NCBI RefSeq assembly: GCF_947494755.1
Contig: NZ_CANLVZ010000010.1
Location: 94,388-158,387 of the forward strand
Length of the DNA: 64,000 nt
Direction: 5' to 3'
Source: an uncultured Tateyamaria sp.
GTDB lineage: Bacteria; Pseudomonadota; Alphaproteobacteria; Rhodobacterales; Rhodobacteraceae
The translations under genes and the position numbers were made by a program. The notes beneath the pieces are model-generated. The model did not search any database, had not been told where the DNA came from, and worked only from the letters and a program-made list of their open reading frames with translations. This document shows, in pieces, positions 33,898-44,550 of this stretch; the first letter of the stretch is position 1, and every line of letters starts with the position of its first letter.

Positions 33898-35226
33898 ATG
33901 CAAGAGTGGTTGAGCAAAAGCGCAAGTGATCTGGGGCGGGCCATTGGCGCGGGCGAGGTTGATCCGGTGAACCTTGCGCATGCGTTTTTCGAACGCATCA
34001 ACGCCCATCCGTTACGCGACCGCATCTATGCGCGGGTGACCGAAGATCGCGCCATGGCCGAAGCGCTGGCAGCTTCTGACCGCGCAAAGGCGTGCGCGCG
34101 TTTGTCGCCGCTTGACGGAGTGCCGGTGAGTTGGAAGGATCTGTTTGACACCGCAGGGGTCGGGACCGAAGCGGGATCAAAGCTGTTGGCGGGCCGCGTG
34201 CCGGATACGGACGCGGTTGCCTTGCGCAATGCCACGGCTATGGGATTGGTCTGTCTGGGCAAAACGCACATGAGCGAGCTGGCGTTTTCGGGGTTGGGCT
34301 ATAACCCCTCAACTGCGACACCGCCTTGCGTGAATGATGACGCGGCGGTGCCTGGGGGGTCATCCTCCGGTGCGGCGGCTTCGGTCGCCTTCGGGCTGGC
34401 CCCGGCGGCGATTGGGTCTGACACGGGTGGGTCCGTACGCATTCCGGCGGCCTGGAATGACATGGTGGGGTTGAAGACGACGGCTGGTCGCATCTCGATA
34501 GAAGGCTGTGTGCCGCTGAGCCTCAAATTCGACACGGTAGGCCCGTTGACCCGTACTGTTGAGGATGCCGCCGCACTGCTTGCCATTCTGGAAGGGGGGC
34601 GTGCCGCTGATTTGCGCGGTGCCGATCTGCGTGGCAAGCGGTTTGCGGCGCTTCAGACGGTGGTTCTGGAGGATATCCGAGACGCGCCAATGGCAGCCTA
34701 TCACTCCGCGCTTGAGCGGTTGCAGGCGGCGGGGGCGACCATCGAACCCCTTGAAGTGCCTGAAGTTATCGGCGCGATGGAGAACGCGGGCCCCTTGCTG
34801 CCCGGTGAAGTCTATGGGCTGTGGCGCGATGTGATCGAGGCCAATCCGGATGCGATGTATTCCGAAATTCTGGAACGCTTCCGCCTTGGAGGGGCTTTCA
34901 GCGCGCCGGATTATAATGCAGCTTGGGCGCAATTGGATGGTGCGCGCGCCGCTTGGGACGCCGCCGCCACAGGGTTTGACGCCATCCTTGCGCCGACGGC
35001 ACCGATCCTGCCTCCGAACCTCGAGCGGTTGAACACCGATAGCGCGTATTACAAGACCGAGAACCTGCTGGCTCTGCGCAACACCCGAATTGGCAACCTG
35101 ATGGGCATCTGCGCGCTGACTTTGCCGACGGGGACGCCCAGTTGCGGCATCATGCTGATGGGTGCGCCTGACTGCGAAGAGGCATTGCTGCGCGTCGGTG
35201 TCGCGGCAGAGGCTGCACTGGCGTAA
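33898..35226 (+). CDS. Amidase (amidase signature family)
   Basis: A 442-aa amide hydrolase. Catalytic triad parts: Lys in VSWKDLFD, cis-Ser in VPGGSSSGAAASV and nucleophile Ser in GSDTGGSVRIPA. Start ATG 33898 (MQEWLSKSASDL) has GGAGG (33888-33892) five bases upstream; the earlier ATGs at 33883/33895 sit on or too close to it. GatA-like but no gatB/gatC near, so probably catabolic. Confidence 0.9.
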   Translation: MQEWLSKSASDLGRAIGAGEVDPVNLAHAFFERINAHPLRDRIYARVTEDRAMAEALAASDRAKACARLSPLDGVPVSWKDLFDTAGVGTEAGSKLLAGRVPDTDAVALRNATAMGLVCLGKTHMSELAFSGLGYNPSTATPPCVNDDAAVPGGSSSGAAASVAFGLAPAAIGSDTGGSVRIPAAWNDMVGLKTTAGRISIEGCVPLSLKFDTVGPLTRTVEDAAALLAILEGGRAADLRGADLRGKRFAALQTVVLEDIRDAPMAAYHSALERLQAAGATIEPLEVPEVIGAMENAGPLLPGEVYGLWRDVIEANPDAMYSEILERFRLGGAFSAPDYNAAWAQLDGARAAWDAAATGFDAILAPTAPILPPNLERLNTDSAYYKTENLLALRNTRIGNLMGICALTLPTGTPSCGIMLMGAPDCEEALLRVGVAAEAALA

Positions 35227-35257
35227 TCCCAAGGACGCGTGCCGCGACGCGATGTTT

Positions 35258-35320
35258 AAGGGGGCCAGCCCCCCGTCCTTGCGGACTCCCCCCCGGCATT
35301 TTTTTTGAACAATGAAAGCT
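35258..35320 (+). repeat. Dispersed intergenic element, decayed copy
   Basis: GGGGGCCAGCCCCCC hairpin, a GC-rich spacer, then GGCATTTTTTTTGAACAATG, between the amidase and aminotransferase genes. Same order of parts as copies 1-3 but the 20-base core has changed. Confidence 0.45.
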
Positions 35321-35440
35321 GCGTGCTGGCGGATTTGCCACAAGCTGCGCATTTGGCGTGGTTTTTCTGGACGAGAGTCAGGGCCTTGGGGTAGGATTGG
35401 ACAACCGGGGCGTAAATGATCCCGAACCTGAGGCAGTTTT

Positions 35441-36622
35441 ATGAAGTTTCCCGAGCGGTTTTCGAACCTTCCGGCTTATGCGTTCCCGCGTTTGCGCGAA
35501 TTGTTGGATGTGCACGCAGCCGGTGGTGATGTCGTTCATATGACCATTGGCGAGCCCAAGCATGCCTTTCCGGCCTGGGTGACGGATGTGATTGCCGAGC
35601 ATGCGGCAGGGTTCAACAACTACCCCCCCAATGAAGGCATTTCGGAGTTGCGCCTGGCGTTTTGTGACTGGCTTGACCGACGCTACGGCATTGAGATGGA
35701 CCCGGATGCAAACGTGATGCCGCTGAACGGGACCCGCGAGGGGCTTTATAATGCGGGCATGGCCTTGTGTCCTGAGGTCAAGAACGGCCAGCGCCCCGCG
35801 GTGCTGATGCCCAATCCGTTTTATCAGGTCTATATGCTGGCCGCGATTTCGGCAGGGGCGGAGCCTGTGCTGGTGCCCGCCACAGCCGCGACGGGGCATC
35901 TGCCGGATTACGCCTCTGTCGACCCCGAGATTTTGAACCGCACCGTTGCCTGTTACATGTGCTCGCCTGCCAATCCGCAAGGCGCTGTTGCGGGTGCTGA
36001 GTATTGGCGCGACCTGATTGCACTGGCCGAGCGTTATGATTTCCAGATTTTCGCCGATGAGTGCTATTCCGAGATTTACCGCGATGTCCCGCCTGTGGGC
36101 GTTCTGGAATGTATCGGCGATGCGGACCCCGAGCGGGTGGTGGCCTTTCATTCGCTGTCCAAACGGTCGAACCTGCCGGGCTTGCGGTCTGGTTTCATTG
36201 TTGGCGGGCCTGCCACCATTGCCGAGGCCAAGCAGTTGCGCACCTATGCGGGCACGCCCTTGCCCACCCCCTTGCAACATGCGGCCGCTGCGGTCTGGGC
36301 GGACGAGGATCATGTGATCGACAACCGCGCGCAGTACCACGAGAAATACGACATGGCCGATCGCATCCTTGGGCATGTGCCCGGATACAGCGCGCCCGAG
36401 GCCGGGTTCTTCCTTTGGCTGCCGGTCGAGGATGGCGAGGCGGCGGCGCTGAAGCTGTGGCAGGCCACGGGGGTTCGGGTTCTACCCGGCGCGTATCTGG
36501 CGCGCGCAATCGACGGGGTGAACCCCGGTGACACATATATCCGGGCGGCACTGGTCGCCCCAAAGGCACAGACGGAGCGGGGGCTGACGGCTATTCGCGA
36601 TACGCTCTATGCCGCGCAATAA
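35441..36622 (+). CDS. Class I/II aminotransferase, DapC-like
   Basis: PLP-dependent transaminase of 393 aa. NPxN-like [10 protein letters not shown], the Asp in [11 protein letters not shown], the PLP-Lys in [16 protein letters not shown], and Arg in YIRAALVAP. Order and motifs fit succinyldiaminopimelate transaminase (DapC), lysine/meso-DAP pathway. 13 bases before ftsK. Confidence 0.85.
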   Translation: MKFPERFSNLPAYAFPRLRELLDVHAAGGDVVHMTIGEPKHAFPAWVTDVIAEHAAGFNNYPPNEGISELRLAFCDWLDRRYGIEMDPDANVMPLNGTREGLYNAGMALCPEVKNGQRPAVLMPNPFYQVYMLAAISAGAEPVLVPATAATGHLPDYASVDPEILNRTVACYMCSPANPQGAVAGAEYWRDLIALAERYDFQIFADECYSEIYRDVPPVGVLECIGDADPERVVAFHSLSKRSNLPGLRSGFIVGGPATIAEAKQLRTYAGTPLPTPLQHAAAAVWADEDHVIDNRAQYHEKYDMADRILGHVPGYSAPEAGFFLWLPVEDGEAAALKLWQATGVRVLPGAYLARAIDGVNPGDTYIRAALVAPKAQTERGLTAIRDTLYAAQ

Positions 36623-36635
36623 CGAGGGACGAAGC

Positions 36636-39503
36636 ATGGCATATCAGACACGGCGTGATCCGCTTTTTGACCACACGATGCAGGCGGCGATTGAAAAACG
36701 CAGCCGCGAGCTGATCGGGATCGGACTGTTTGTGGTGGGCCTTATGGCGGCGGCCATGATGCTGAGCTATACGCCGGATGATCCCAACTGGATGGCTTCG
36801 ACGGACGCACCTGTGCAGAACTGGATGGGGCGTACGGGCGCGTCGCTGGCGGCCCCGATGTTCATGATTGCGGGTTGGGGCGTGTTCGGGATTGCGATTG
36901 TCCTGCTGGTCTGGGGCGCGCGGTTTGTCCTGCATCGCGGGACAGAACGCGCACTTGGCCGCCTGATCTTTGCCCCCATCGCCATTGCATTCGGCTCGAT
37001 CTACGCCGCCACGCTGCAACCCGAGGCCGCATGGCAGGCCACCCACGGCTTTGGCCTGGGCGGGCTGTTTGGCGATACGGTCATGGCCTTTATCCTGACG
37101 GCGCTGCCGGTCGGGTCGACATTCACGGTCAAGCTGATGTCGCTGATCATGGCGGCAGGCATCGTGGTATTCGGGGCCTTTGTGCTGGGCTTTACCCGGC
37201 CCGAAATCGCGCGCTGCATTCGGTTCATGCTGGTCGGTCTGGTGATGGCCTATGCAGGTATCATGACGGTTCTGGGTCGCGGGGCGAGTGGGGCCGTGCA
37301 AGCCGCCCGCGCCATGCAGGACCGCCAGAACGCGCGCAAGGCTGAGCGTGCCGCCCTTGCGGCGGAGGCCGAGGCCTATGCGGTCAGCGTGCCCCCGATC
37401 CCGGAATATGAAGAAGCGAACTACGAAGAGCCTGTCAAAACCGGCTTGCTCGCGCGGATGCCCGCATTGATCAAGCGCCCTGAGCCGACCTCGCAAGAGC
37501 TGCCGGAAATGGAGCTTGTGCAGCCCTATCACGATGTCGATGGGGTCGAAGCGCCGGGCGCGGATCGCATCAAGAACAAGATCACCGATGTGATCAAATC
37601 GCGCGTGCGGTCGAACCCGGCGGTGCAAGCAGAATCGGTGGCACCCCTGACCAAAGGGCGGGGTCGCGGCCCGGATCCGCTGGTCTTGAACACGACGCCG
37701 CACACGACGTTGCCGCCCGAACCTCCGCTGACGGCTGCGGCGTCCTTGCGCCGGATTGAGCCCCCTCTGTCGTCGCCATCCGCGCCTGCATACGCGGACG
37801 TCGATCAAGTGGTTGAGTTTGACGATACGCCGAAGGAACCGGACGTGCCCTCACCCTTGGCCGCAGCGCCTGCAATTCCAGTAGCCGAACCGCGCAAAGT
37901 GGTGCAGCAGCCTGCGCGCAAACCCGTGCAACCGAGCAGCCGCGCCCAGGCCGAGGCGCAACCTGCGCTGAAATTCGAAGACACGCATCCCGGCTTTGAA
38001 CTGCCGCCGCTAAACCTGCTTGAAAATCCGATCGAAGTGCAGCGCCATCATCTAAGTGACGAGGCCCTCGAAGAAAATGCGCGGATGCTGGAAAACGTGC
38101 TGGATGACTACGGCGTCAAGGGCGAGATCGTCGCCGTGCGTCCCGGGCCTGTGGTTACGATGTATGAACTGGAACCGGCACCGGGTCTGAAAGCCAGCCG
38201 CGTAATCGGTCTGGCGGATGATATCGCGCGGTCCATGGCGGCGCTGTCGGCGCGCGTGTCGACCGTGCCCGGCCGGTCTGTGATCGGAATCGAACTGCCA
38301 AATGAGAACCGCGAAAAGGTGGTGCTGCGCGAAATCCTGTCGACGCGTGATTTCGGCGACGGCAACCAGAAGCTACCCCTTGCCCTAGGGAAAGACATTG
38401 GCGGTGATCCTGTTGTCGCCAACCTTGCCAAGATGCCTCACCTGCTGATTGCGGGGACGACCGGGTCGGGTAAGTCGGTCGCAATCAATACGATGATCCT
38501 CAGCCTGCTTTACAAGCTGACGCCCGAGGAATGCCGGTTGATCATGATCGACCCCAAGATGCTGGAATTGAGCGTCTATGACGGCATCCCACATCTGCTG
38601 TCGCCCGTTGTGACAGACCCCAAGAAGGCGGTTGTGGCCCTCAAATGGGTCGTGGGTGAAATGGAAGAACGCTATCGCAAGATGTCCAAGATGGGCGTGC
38701 GCAACATCGACGGCTATAATGGCCGGGTCAAAGAGGCGCTGGCCAAGGACGAAATGTTCAGTCGCACCGTGCAGACCGGCTTTGACGATGACTCGGGCGA
38801 GCCAATCTTTGAGACCGAGGAATTCGCGCCCGAAGCGATGCCCTATATCGTCGTGATCGTGGACGAGATGGCCGACCTGATGATGGTTGCGGGCAAGGAA
38901 ATCGAGGCGTGCATCCAGCGTCTTGCGCAGATGGCGCGGGCCTCGGGCATTCATTTGATCATGGCCACACAGCGCCCGTCAGTCGATGTGATCACCGGCA
39001 CGATCAAGGCAAACTTCCCCACGCGGATCAGTTTCCAGGTGACCTCCAAAATCGACAGCCGGACGATTCTGGGCGAGATGGGGGCCGAACAACTCCTCGG
39101 CATGGGCGACATGCTCTATATGGCCGGTGGGGCCAAGATCACCCGTTGCCACGGGCCGTTCGTTTCGGACGAAGAGGTCGAGGAGATCGTGAACCACCTC
39201 AAGGCCTTTGGCGCGCCGGACTATGTTAGCGGCGTGGTGGAAGGGCCGGATGAGGACAAGGAAAACAACATCGACGCGGTGCTTGGTCTTGGCGGGAACA
39301 CGGATGGCGAAGATGCGCTTTATGACACTGCCGTCGCCATCGTAATCAAGGATCGCAAGTGCTCGACCAGCTATATCCAGCGCAAGCTGGCCATTGGCTA
39401 CAACAAGGCTGCGCGCCTTGTCGAGCAGATGGAGGACGAGGGCGTGGTGAGCCCGGCCAACCACGTGGGCAAGCGCGACATCCTGGTGCCTGAGCAAGGT
39501 TGA
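36636..39503 (+). CDS. ftsK: DNA translocase FtsK
   Basis: Septum-located chromosome pump of 955 aa from ATG 36636 ([11 protein letters not shown]). Four TM segments in the first 190 residues, a Pro/Ala/Glu-rich linker to about 450, then the RecA-like motor with [14 protein letters not shown] (Walker A) and [12 protein letters not shown] (Walker B), and the gamma winged helix [21 protein letters not shown] that reads KOPS. Terminator follows. Confidence 0.95.
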   Translation: MAYQTRRDPLFDHTMQAAIEKRSRELIGIGLFVVGLMAAAMMLSYTPDDPNWMASTDAPVQNWMGRTGASLAAPMFMIAGWGVFGIAIVLLVWGARFVLHRGTERALGRLIFAPIAIAFGSIYAATLQPEAAWQATHGFGLGGLFGDTVMAFILTALPVGSTFTVKLMSLIMAAGIVVFGAFVLGFTRPEIARCIRFMLVGLVMAYAGIMTVLGRGASGAVQAARAMQDRQNARKAERAALAAEAEAYAVSVPPIPEYEEANYEEPVKTGLLARMPALIKRPEPTSQELPEMELVQPYHDVDGVEAPGADRIKNKITDVIKSRVRSNPAVQAESVAPLTKGRGRGPDPLVLNTTPHTTLPPEPPLTAAASLRRIEPPLSSPSAPAYADVDQVVEFDDTPKEPDVPSPLAAAPAIPVAEPRKVVQQPARKPVQPSSRAQAEAQPALKFEDTHPGFELPPLNLLENPIEVQRHHLSDEALEENARMLENVLDDYGVKGEIVAVRPGPVVTMYELEPAPGLKASRVIGLADDIARSMAALSARVSTVPGRSVIGIELPNENREKVVLREILSTRDFGDGNQKLPLALGKDIGGDPVVANLAKMPHLLIAGTTGSGKSVAINTMILSLLYKLTPEECRLIMIDPKMLELSVYDGIPHLLSPVVTDPKKAVVALKWVVGEMEERYRKMSKMGVRNIDGYNGRVKEALAKDEMFSRTVQTGFDDDSGEPIFETEEFAPEAMPYIVVIVDEMADLMMVAGKEIEACIQRLAQMARASGIHLIMATQRPSVDVITGTIKANFPTRISFQVTSKIDSRTILGEMGAEQLLGMGDMLYMAGGAKITRCHGPFVSDEEVEEIVNHLKAFGAPDYVSGVVEGPDEDKENNIDAVLGLGGNTDGEDALYDTAVAIVIKDRKCSTSYIQRKLAIGYNKAARLVEQMEDEGVVSPANHVGKRDILVPEQG

Positions 39504-39520
39504 GCCCGCTGAAATAATCG

Positions 39521-39544
39521 GGCCCGGCAGGGAACTGCCGGGCC
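39521..39544 (+). terminator. Strong stem-loop after ftsK
   Basis: GGCCCGGCAG-GGAA-CTGCCGGGCC, a 10-bp perfect stem with a stable GNRA-type tetraloop, 18 bases after the ftsK stop. Weak T-tract (TTGAT), so termination may be partial. Confidence 0.6.
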
Positions 39545-39625
39545 TTGATCACCGTTGCTATCGCATAACACCCGCCCGCGCCCTATATCCGGGACAACAG
39601 GCGACGACCAGGAAAGGTGCGCGAT

Positions 39626-40219
39626 ATGAAGATGATGACACGGATCGCAGCAATGGCCATTGCGGCCCTGACGGCACAAACGGCATGGGCAGACAAACTG
39701 CCTCTTAACAGCATTTCAAGCTATCTCAATGACCTGAAGACGGCCCAAGGCAGCTTTACCCAGATCAATGATGATGGGACGATTGATACCGGCACGGTCT
39801 ATATCAAGCGCCCGGGCAAGATGCGGTTTGAGTACAACGCCCCCAACACATCGCTGGTCGTGGCCAGTGCCAACGCGGTGTATATTGCAGATTCCAAATC
39901 GAACCAGCCGCCCGAAACCTATCCGTTGCGGCGCACGCCGCTGTCGCTGATTTTGGCGCGCAATGTAAACCTGGGCCGAGCCAACATGGTCACGGGGCAC
40001 AGCTTTGACGGGACGGCGACGATTGTGACGGCGCAGGATCCCGAAAACCCCGAATACGGCAACATCCAGATGAAGTTCACCGACAGCCCGGTGCAGCTGC
40101 GCCAATGGGTCGTGAATGACAGCGGTGGCGGGCAAACTACAGTCGTACTGGGTGAGTTGAGTACAGGCGGCTCACTGTCGAACCGCCTGTTTGATGCACC
40201 ACGCGGGCGCAGCAACTGA
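39626..40219 (+). CDS. lolA: Outer-membrane lipoprotein carrier LolA
   Basis: Periplasmic chaperone of 197 aa that ferries lipoproteins from LolCDE to the outer membrane. Signal MKMMTRIAAMAIAALTAQTAWA, then LNSISSYLNDLKTAQGSFTQIN, KRPGKMRFEYNAP and a typical C-terminal beta segment. Start ATG 39626 with AGGAAAGG 9 bases upstream. No lolB is near. Confidence 0.9.
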   Translation: MKMMTRIAAMAIAALTAQTAWADKLPLNSISSYLNDLKTAQGSFTQINDDGTIDTGTVYIKRPGKMRFEYNAPNTSLVVASANAVYIADSKSNQPPETYPLRRTPLSLILARNVNLGRANMVTGHSFDGTATIVTAQDPENPEYGNIQMKFTDSPVQLRQWVVNDSGGGQTTVVLGELSTGGSLSNRLFDAPRGRSN

Positions 40220-40225
40220 TCCCGC

Positions 40226-40801
40226 TCAGCAGGACCGCAGCTGCATCGCATACATGTCCGAGCGGGCGTCCACTTCGCCCGCGACACGCAACAGCCACGG
40301 CTTCGAATTATAGCTGCCTCGGGCAAAGCCCGTCCGCCCCTCGTGATAGGCAAGGTACTGGTTGCGCGTATCGGTCAACGGCACGCCCAGTCCTTCATAG
40401 GTTTTGGTCATGTACCAGCCCATGAAATCCGTCGCATCGCCGATCCGATCCCGGCGGGATGACCGTTTGCCGGTCTCGCGCTGATATTCCTCCCACGTGC
40501 CGTCAAGCGCCTGGCTATAGCCGAAGGCGCTGGACTGACGGCCAATCGGGATCACCCCGGCGGCATAGCGGTTTGGGGTGCGTGCGTCGGAAATGAACTT
40601 ACTTTCCTGATAGATGGTCGCCATCTGCACGTGGACGGGTACGCCGTATTTGCGTTCGGTGGCCTTGAAGGCCCTCAGATATTCCGGGCGCTCGCGGACA
40701 ATGGAACATGCGTTGTCCAGCTGATTGGGGGCCGTACCCGACCCGCCGCCGCAACTGGCCGCCAACAATACCAATGCCAAAGCGCGAAAGAGTTTGCTCA
40801 T
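40226..40801 (-). CDS. Lysozyme-like (SLT-fold) lipoprotein
   Basis: A 191-aa lipoprotein from ATG 40801 (MSKLFRALALVLLAASCG; lipobox LAASC). The mature part has IYQESKF with a likely catalytic Glu, then SAFGYSQALDGTWEEYQRETG and YHEGRTGF, the pattern of goose-lysozyme/SLT transglycosylases. Probably cuts peptidoglycan at the envelope. Converges with lolA, stops 6 bases apart. Confidence 0.78.
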   Translation of the reverse strand: MSKLFRALALVLLAASCGGGSGTAPNQLDNACSIVRERPEYLRAFKATERKYGVPVHVQMATIYQESKFISDARTPNRYAAGVIPIGRQSSAFGYSQALDGTWEEYQRETGKRSSRRDRIGDATDFMGWYMTKTYEGLGVPLTDTRNQYLAYHEGRTGFARGSYNSKPWLLRVAGEVDARSDMYAMQLRSC

Positions 40802-40870
40802 CTGCCTCACTCGCTTTTTTATGTTTTTTTGAAGTGTAGCGAAAAAATCGACGGGTGGGAATCACGTTTT

Positions 40871-41752
40871 CTAGAGAACGGCCGCCAAAAGCAGCGGCAG
40901 CGCGCCGACGGACATCAACGTCGAGGCGACCACCAGCCCCGCCACCGATTGCGCATCGGCCCCGTATTTCTCGGCCAGCAGATACGAGGTCACCGCCACC
41001 GGGGTCGCCACCTGGAGGACCAGCACGCCGAAGGCGATGGGATCGAGCGCAAAATGGCGTCCGACGACCCAGGCAATCGCGACACACAAGGCCAGCTTGA
41101 TCGCCGACAAAAGAGCGGCGAACGCAAGACCCCGCCCCGACAGTCGTGCGACGGCAACGCCAAGGGTGATCAGCATCATCGGAATCGCCATTTGCCCCAC
41201 AAGGGTCAGCGTGTTCGTCAGGAATGGCGGGATTTGCCAGCCTTGCCACAAGAACAGCGCGCCCAGCACCGTGCCCCAGACCAGCGGCTCACGCAGCACC
41301 TTGCTAAAGGATCCGGCACCCGCAACCAGCCAGATCCCGAAGGTGTAGGACCACAGCGCCATGATCGCGAAGACGATGATCGCATAGCTGAGCCCGATCT
41401 CTCCAAACGCGAAAAGGGCCAGGGGCAGGCCCAAATTGCCCGTGTTTCCAAAGATCAGCGGCGCGGTGTAGGTGCGCGTTTGCAGGCGCAGGGCCTTGAC
41501 GAGGACGAGAAACACCACCGTTACAGCGACGTAGGATACCACCGACGCCAGCGAAAGCGCCCTCAGGGCGGCGGGGTCGATCTGGGTCCGCATCAGCGAC
41601 ACGAAGATCAGGCAGGGCAATGACAGGGTCATCGCCAGTTGCGTCACGAACTGGATGCGGTACTCAAGACCCGCCTTGACCCACGCAAAGCCGATCCCCG
41701 CCAAAAGGAAGACGGGCGCGACGATTTCCAGCACTGTTAAGATAAGGTTCAC
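40871..41752 (-). CDS. AEC-family transporter
   Basis: A 293-aa membrane protein of the auxin efflux carrier family with about ten hydrophobic segments. LPCLIFVSLMRT, FGNTGNLGLPLALFAFGEIG (the conserved Asn/Gly crossover region) and ATPVAVTSYLLAEKYGAD. Bacterial members export malonate or other dicarboxylates; substrate unknown. Confidence 0.87.
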   Translation of the reverse strand: MNLILTVLEIVAPVFLLAGIGFAWVKAGLEYRIQFVTQLAMTLSLPCLIFVSLMRTQIDPAALRALSLASVVSYVAVTVVFLVLVKALRLQTRTYTAPLIFGNTGNLGLPLALFAFGEIGLSYAIIVFAIMALWSYTFGIWLVAGAGSFSKVLREPLVWGTVLGALFLWQGWQIPPFLTNTLTLVGQMAIPMMLITLGVAVARLSGRGLAFAALLSAIKLALCVAIAWVVGRHFALDPIAFGVLVLQVATPVAVTSYLLAEKYGADAQSVAGLVVASTLMSVGALPLLLAAVL

Positions 41753-41837
41753 AGACTGTTTCCAGCAAAAATGTGCTCAATTATTGGACAACTGTCCCTT
41801 GCAACGTGTAGTCACGGTCGATAGGGGGCGCAACGCT

Positions 41838-42164
41838 ATGCTGAGAACACGCGCAAAATATCATCTGGGCCAGATCGTGCGGCATAAGAAACACCCCTTT
41901 CGCGGGGTGGTCTTTGACGTGGACCCCGAGTTTTCGAACACGGACGAGTGGTACGAAGCGATCCCCGAAGACAGCCGCCCCAAGAAGGCGCAGCCGTTTT
42001 ACCACCTGCTCGCCGAGAACGATCAAAGCTATTACGTGGCCTACGTGTCCGAGCAGAACCTTGTTGCGGACTATTCCGGCGAGCCTGTGGATCACCCGGA
42101 CATTCCGGATCTGTTCGGCCCGTTCGAGGACGGCACCTATCCGTTGCACTTCCAGCTGAACTGA
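41838..42164 (+). CDS. hspQ: Heat-shock protein HspQ
   Basis: A 108-aa Lon-associated protein that speeds Lon proteolysis and binds hemimethylated DNA in E. coli (as YccV). YHLGQIVRHKKHPFRGVVFDVDPEF and YHLLAENDQSYYVAYVSEQNL are characteristic. Start ATG 41838. Confidence 0.92.
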   Translation: MLRTRAKYHLGQIVRHKKHPFRGVVFDVDPEFSNTDEWYEAIPEDSRPKKAQPFYHLLAENDQSYYVAYVSEQNLVADYSGEPVDHPDIPDLFGPFEDGTYPLHFQLN

Positions 42165-42168
42165 CGGT

Positions 42169-42192
42169 GGCGGGCGACACGCCCGCCTTACG
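42169..42192 (-). repeat. Hairpin element, copy C
   Basis: Read on the minus strand: CGTAAGG, stem GGCGGGC/GCCCGCC, loop GTGTC. Sits between the convergent hspQ and gamma-glutamyltransferase genes, like copy B. Confidence 0.7.
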
Positions 42193-42194
42193 CC

Positions 42195-43769
42195 TCAGTA
42201 CCCAAGCGCGCAGCCATCCTTGCGCGGATCACTTGCACCTTCCAGCACGCCATCATCCCGCATCAGGATCGCTTGCGCCCCGCCAATCGCGGTGTCAGGG
42301 ATGCTGACCTTGTGGCCAAGATCGCTTAACTCGGCGCGTACAGCATCCGAATACCCTCGCTCGACCTTCATATCGCCCTGATCGGAAAACGCGCGCGGTG
42401 CATCGATCGCGCCCTGCGGATCAAGTCCAAAGTCCACCAGATTGGACACAAGACGCGCATGACCGTTGGGCTGGTAGGCCCCGCCCATCACGCCAAACGG
42501 CATGAACGGCTTGCCGTTTTTGGCCAGCATGCCCGGAATGATCGTGTGCATCGGCCGCTTATCGCCCTTGAGCTCGTTCGGGTGCCCTTCTTCCAGCGTG
42601 AACCCGGCCCCGCGATTTTGCAGGAGGATACCGAATTTTTCAGACGCAATGCCGGAGCCAAAACCGTGAAAGATCGAATAGATCAGGGACACGGCCATCC
42701 CGTCGCGGTCCACCACGGTGATATAAATCGTATCCTTGTGGACCTGTTCGCTGATCGGAGCGGCTGCGGTCATCGCTTTGCGCGGATCGATCAATGCGGC
42801 CAATTGAGACGCCGTTTCCGGCGCAAGCATGTGGTCGAGCCGGTTGGTGTAATCCGCATCCGCGAGGAATCGATTGCGCGCATCATAGGCGAGTTTGGCG
42901 GCCTCGGCCTCGATATGGGCGCGCTGGCTGCCCCAAGGGTTCATGCCTGCGATGTCAAATTGCGCAAGGATGTTCAGCATCAGATTGCCAGTGGCCCCTT
43001 GCCCGTTTGGCGGATGTTCGACCATATCGACGTCTTTGTATGCCGCGCTGATCGGGGTGGTTGGCGTGCTGGTGTGATCCGCAAAGTCCCGTGCGCTGTG
43101 CTTGCCCCCAAGGGCGCTGAGCGCGGCGAGCATATCGTCCGCGACTTCGCCAGCGTAGAATGCATCCCGCCCGTCTTTTGCGATACGGCGCAGTACCTCG
43201 GCCTGACCGGGGGCTGCAAATACCTGGCCCACCGCAGGGATTTTGCCATTGATCGAATAATGCAGGCGGGCGGCACCCTGCAGGACGGTTGCGTCCTTGG
43301 CCCAGTCGAAGGCAACGCGGGGGGCCACCGGCACTCCGGTTTCGGCATAGTGGATCGCTGGTGCCAGAATCGCATCAAGGCCAAGTGTGCCAACTGTATC
43401 TGCCAGAGTGCAAAAGGCGTCGATGGCACCGGGAATGGTCACGGCGTCCGCGCTGTAGGGGGGGACCACCGTGTCACCGCGACTGCGCAAATCTGCGGCA
43501 TCCAGTGCCGCGGGCGCGCGCCCCGACCCGTTCATCGACTTGATCTGACCGTCCGGCCCGGACCACAAGACAAAGCAATCGCCACCAATGCCGGTCATTT
43601 GCGGCTCGCATATGCCAAGCAGAACGGCCCCCGCGATTGCGGCATCCATAGCGTTGCCGCCTGATTTCAGGATTTCGATTGCGGTTTGTGCGGCCAGCGG
43701 ATGCGATGTTGCGCACATCCCTGACGTCGCAAGGACAGGCGAACGGCCCGGCAAGTGGAAATCGCGCAT
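42195..43769 (-). CDS. Gamma-glutamyltransferase family protein
   Basis: Ntn-hydrolase precursor of 524 aa. AIEILKSGGNAMDAAIAG, GIGGDCFVL, and the autoprocessing/catalytic Thr in HKDTIYITVVDRDGMAVSLI (Thr of DTIYIT), then PMHTIIPGM and FGVMGGAYQPNGH. No signal peptide seen, unlike periplasmic GGTs, suggesting a cytoplasmic member. Ribosome site GGAGAGG lies just before the ATG at 43769. Confidence 0.9.
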   Translation of the reverse strand: MRDFHLPGRSPVLATSGMCATSHPLAAQTAIEILKSGGNAMDAAIAGAVLLGICEPQMTGIGGDCFVLWSGPDGQIKSMNGSGRAPAALDAADLRSRGDTVVPPYSADAVTIPGAIDAFCTLADTVGTLGLDAILAPAIHYAETGVPVAPRVAFDWAKDATVLQGAARLHYSINGKIPAVGQVFAAPGQAEVLRRIAKDGRDAFYAGEVADDMLAALSALGGKHSARDFADHTSTPTTPISAAYKDVDMVEHPPNGQGATGNLMLNILAQFDIAGMNPWGSQRAHIEAEAAKLAYDARNRFLADADYTNRLDHMLAPETASQLAALIDPRKAMTAAAPISEQVHKDTIYITVVDRDGMAVSLIYSIFHGFGSGIASEKFGILLQNRGAGFTLEEGHPNELKGDKRPMHTIIPGMLAKNGKPFMPFGVMGGAYQPNGHARLVSNLVDFGLDPQGAIDAPRAFSDQGDMKVERGYSDAVRAELSDLGHKVSIPDTAIGGAQAILMRDDGVLEGASDPRKDGCALGY

Positions 43770-44072
43770 GAAAGACCTCTCCGGCGATGGTAGACGCGGG
43801 CACCCTACTCGAGGGGCGTCTGTTGTCTACTCGAATGTCGGAAAAGAAAGTTCCTCGGTGCCGCGCACTGGGTGGGGGCTATTACACGCGGCACCGAGGG
43901 AAGCTATATGCAGCTACACTGAGATGTATCGCCGTAAATCAGGGCAGAAATGTGATCAGGGCGGGGCCGTTTTGCGAAGTTTTTGCAAGTGGCGAGAATG
44001 TGCTGCTGCGGCTTGGCCCAATGGGCCAACTGTCGCCGTTTTGCTAGGTATCAGGCTTGGTATCCTGCTTAC
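43770..44072. promoter_or_regulatory. Structured 303-base region upstream of ggt-like gene
   Basis: No gene. It holds a 13-bp perfect inverted repeat CCTCGGTGCCGCG (43853-43865) with 43887-43899 and a 21-base loop; an AGACGC/GCGTCT pair and two TCGAGTAG copies 22 bases apart nearer the start codon (minus sense); and TTGGCCCA-A-TGGGCCAA (44013-44029) just past the RsbW-like gene, likely its terminator. Confidence 0.5.
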
Positions 44073-44537
44073 TTAGGCCATCGCCACCGCAAGCCGCAAT
44101 GTCAGGCGGTTCTGCGGCGCGATCCGTTGATAGGTCACGTCCTTGGCCAGATCCTTGATCAGGAACCAGCCAAACCCGCCTTCGGGGATGTCACAAAAAT
44201 CCACGTCCAGATTCGCAGCTTGCCCTAGCGGTGTGCGCCCATTTGGCATGCCGCGGCCTTCGTCAATGACGGTCAGGTGCAGGCCGTCGGTTGCGTGTTT
44301 GCATGCGATATTGATCGGACCTGCAGGATCGCCTTCGGGATAGGCATGCTCGACAATGTTGTTCAACGCTTCGGCCATGACCAGTTCGACTGTTCCGATT
44401 TCTTCCACATCCAGGTCGAGTGGCCCAAGCCCCGCCAAAAGCTCTTTGAGTGCTGCACGCACCGCCAACTCGCTACTTTGAACGCACACTCGGATATCGG
44501 GCATCTGTGAAACGAATGACATAACGCTTTCTTTCAT
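44073..44537 (-). CDS. Serine-kinase-type anti-sigma factor (RsbW-like)
   Basis: HATPase domain protein of about 154 aa. VMAEALNNIVEHAYPEGD is the N-box, VIDEGRGMP the G1 box, and GGFGWFLIKDLAKDV the G2 region. It would bind a sigma factor or phosphorylate the STAS protein encoded just upstream. Start is uncertain: ATG 44537, ATG 44522, or GTG 44549 adjoining the STAS stop. Confidence 0.85.
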   Translation of the reverse strand: MKESVMSFVSQMPDIRVCVQSSELAVRAALKELLAGLGPLDLDVEEIGTVELVMAEALNNIVEHAYPEGDPAGPINIACKHATDGLHLTVIDEGRGMPNGRTPLGQAANLDVDFCDIPEGGFGWFLIKDLAKDVTYQRIAPQNRLTLRLAVAMA

Positions 44538-44550
44538 CAGGATCGACACA

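Noticed and set aside
33826..33925. Upstream extension of the UbiH-type gene to 33925
   Set aside because: It would put about 36 residues before the GxGxxG fingerprint, which normally begins within ten residues of the start, and overlaps the amidase start region.
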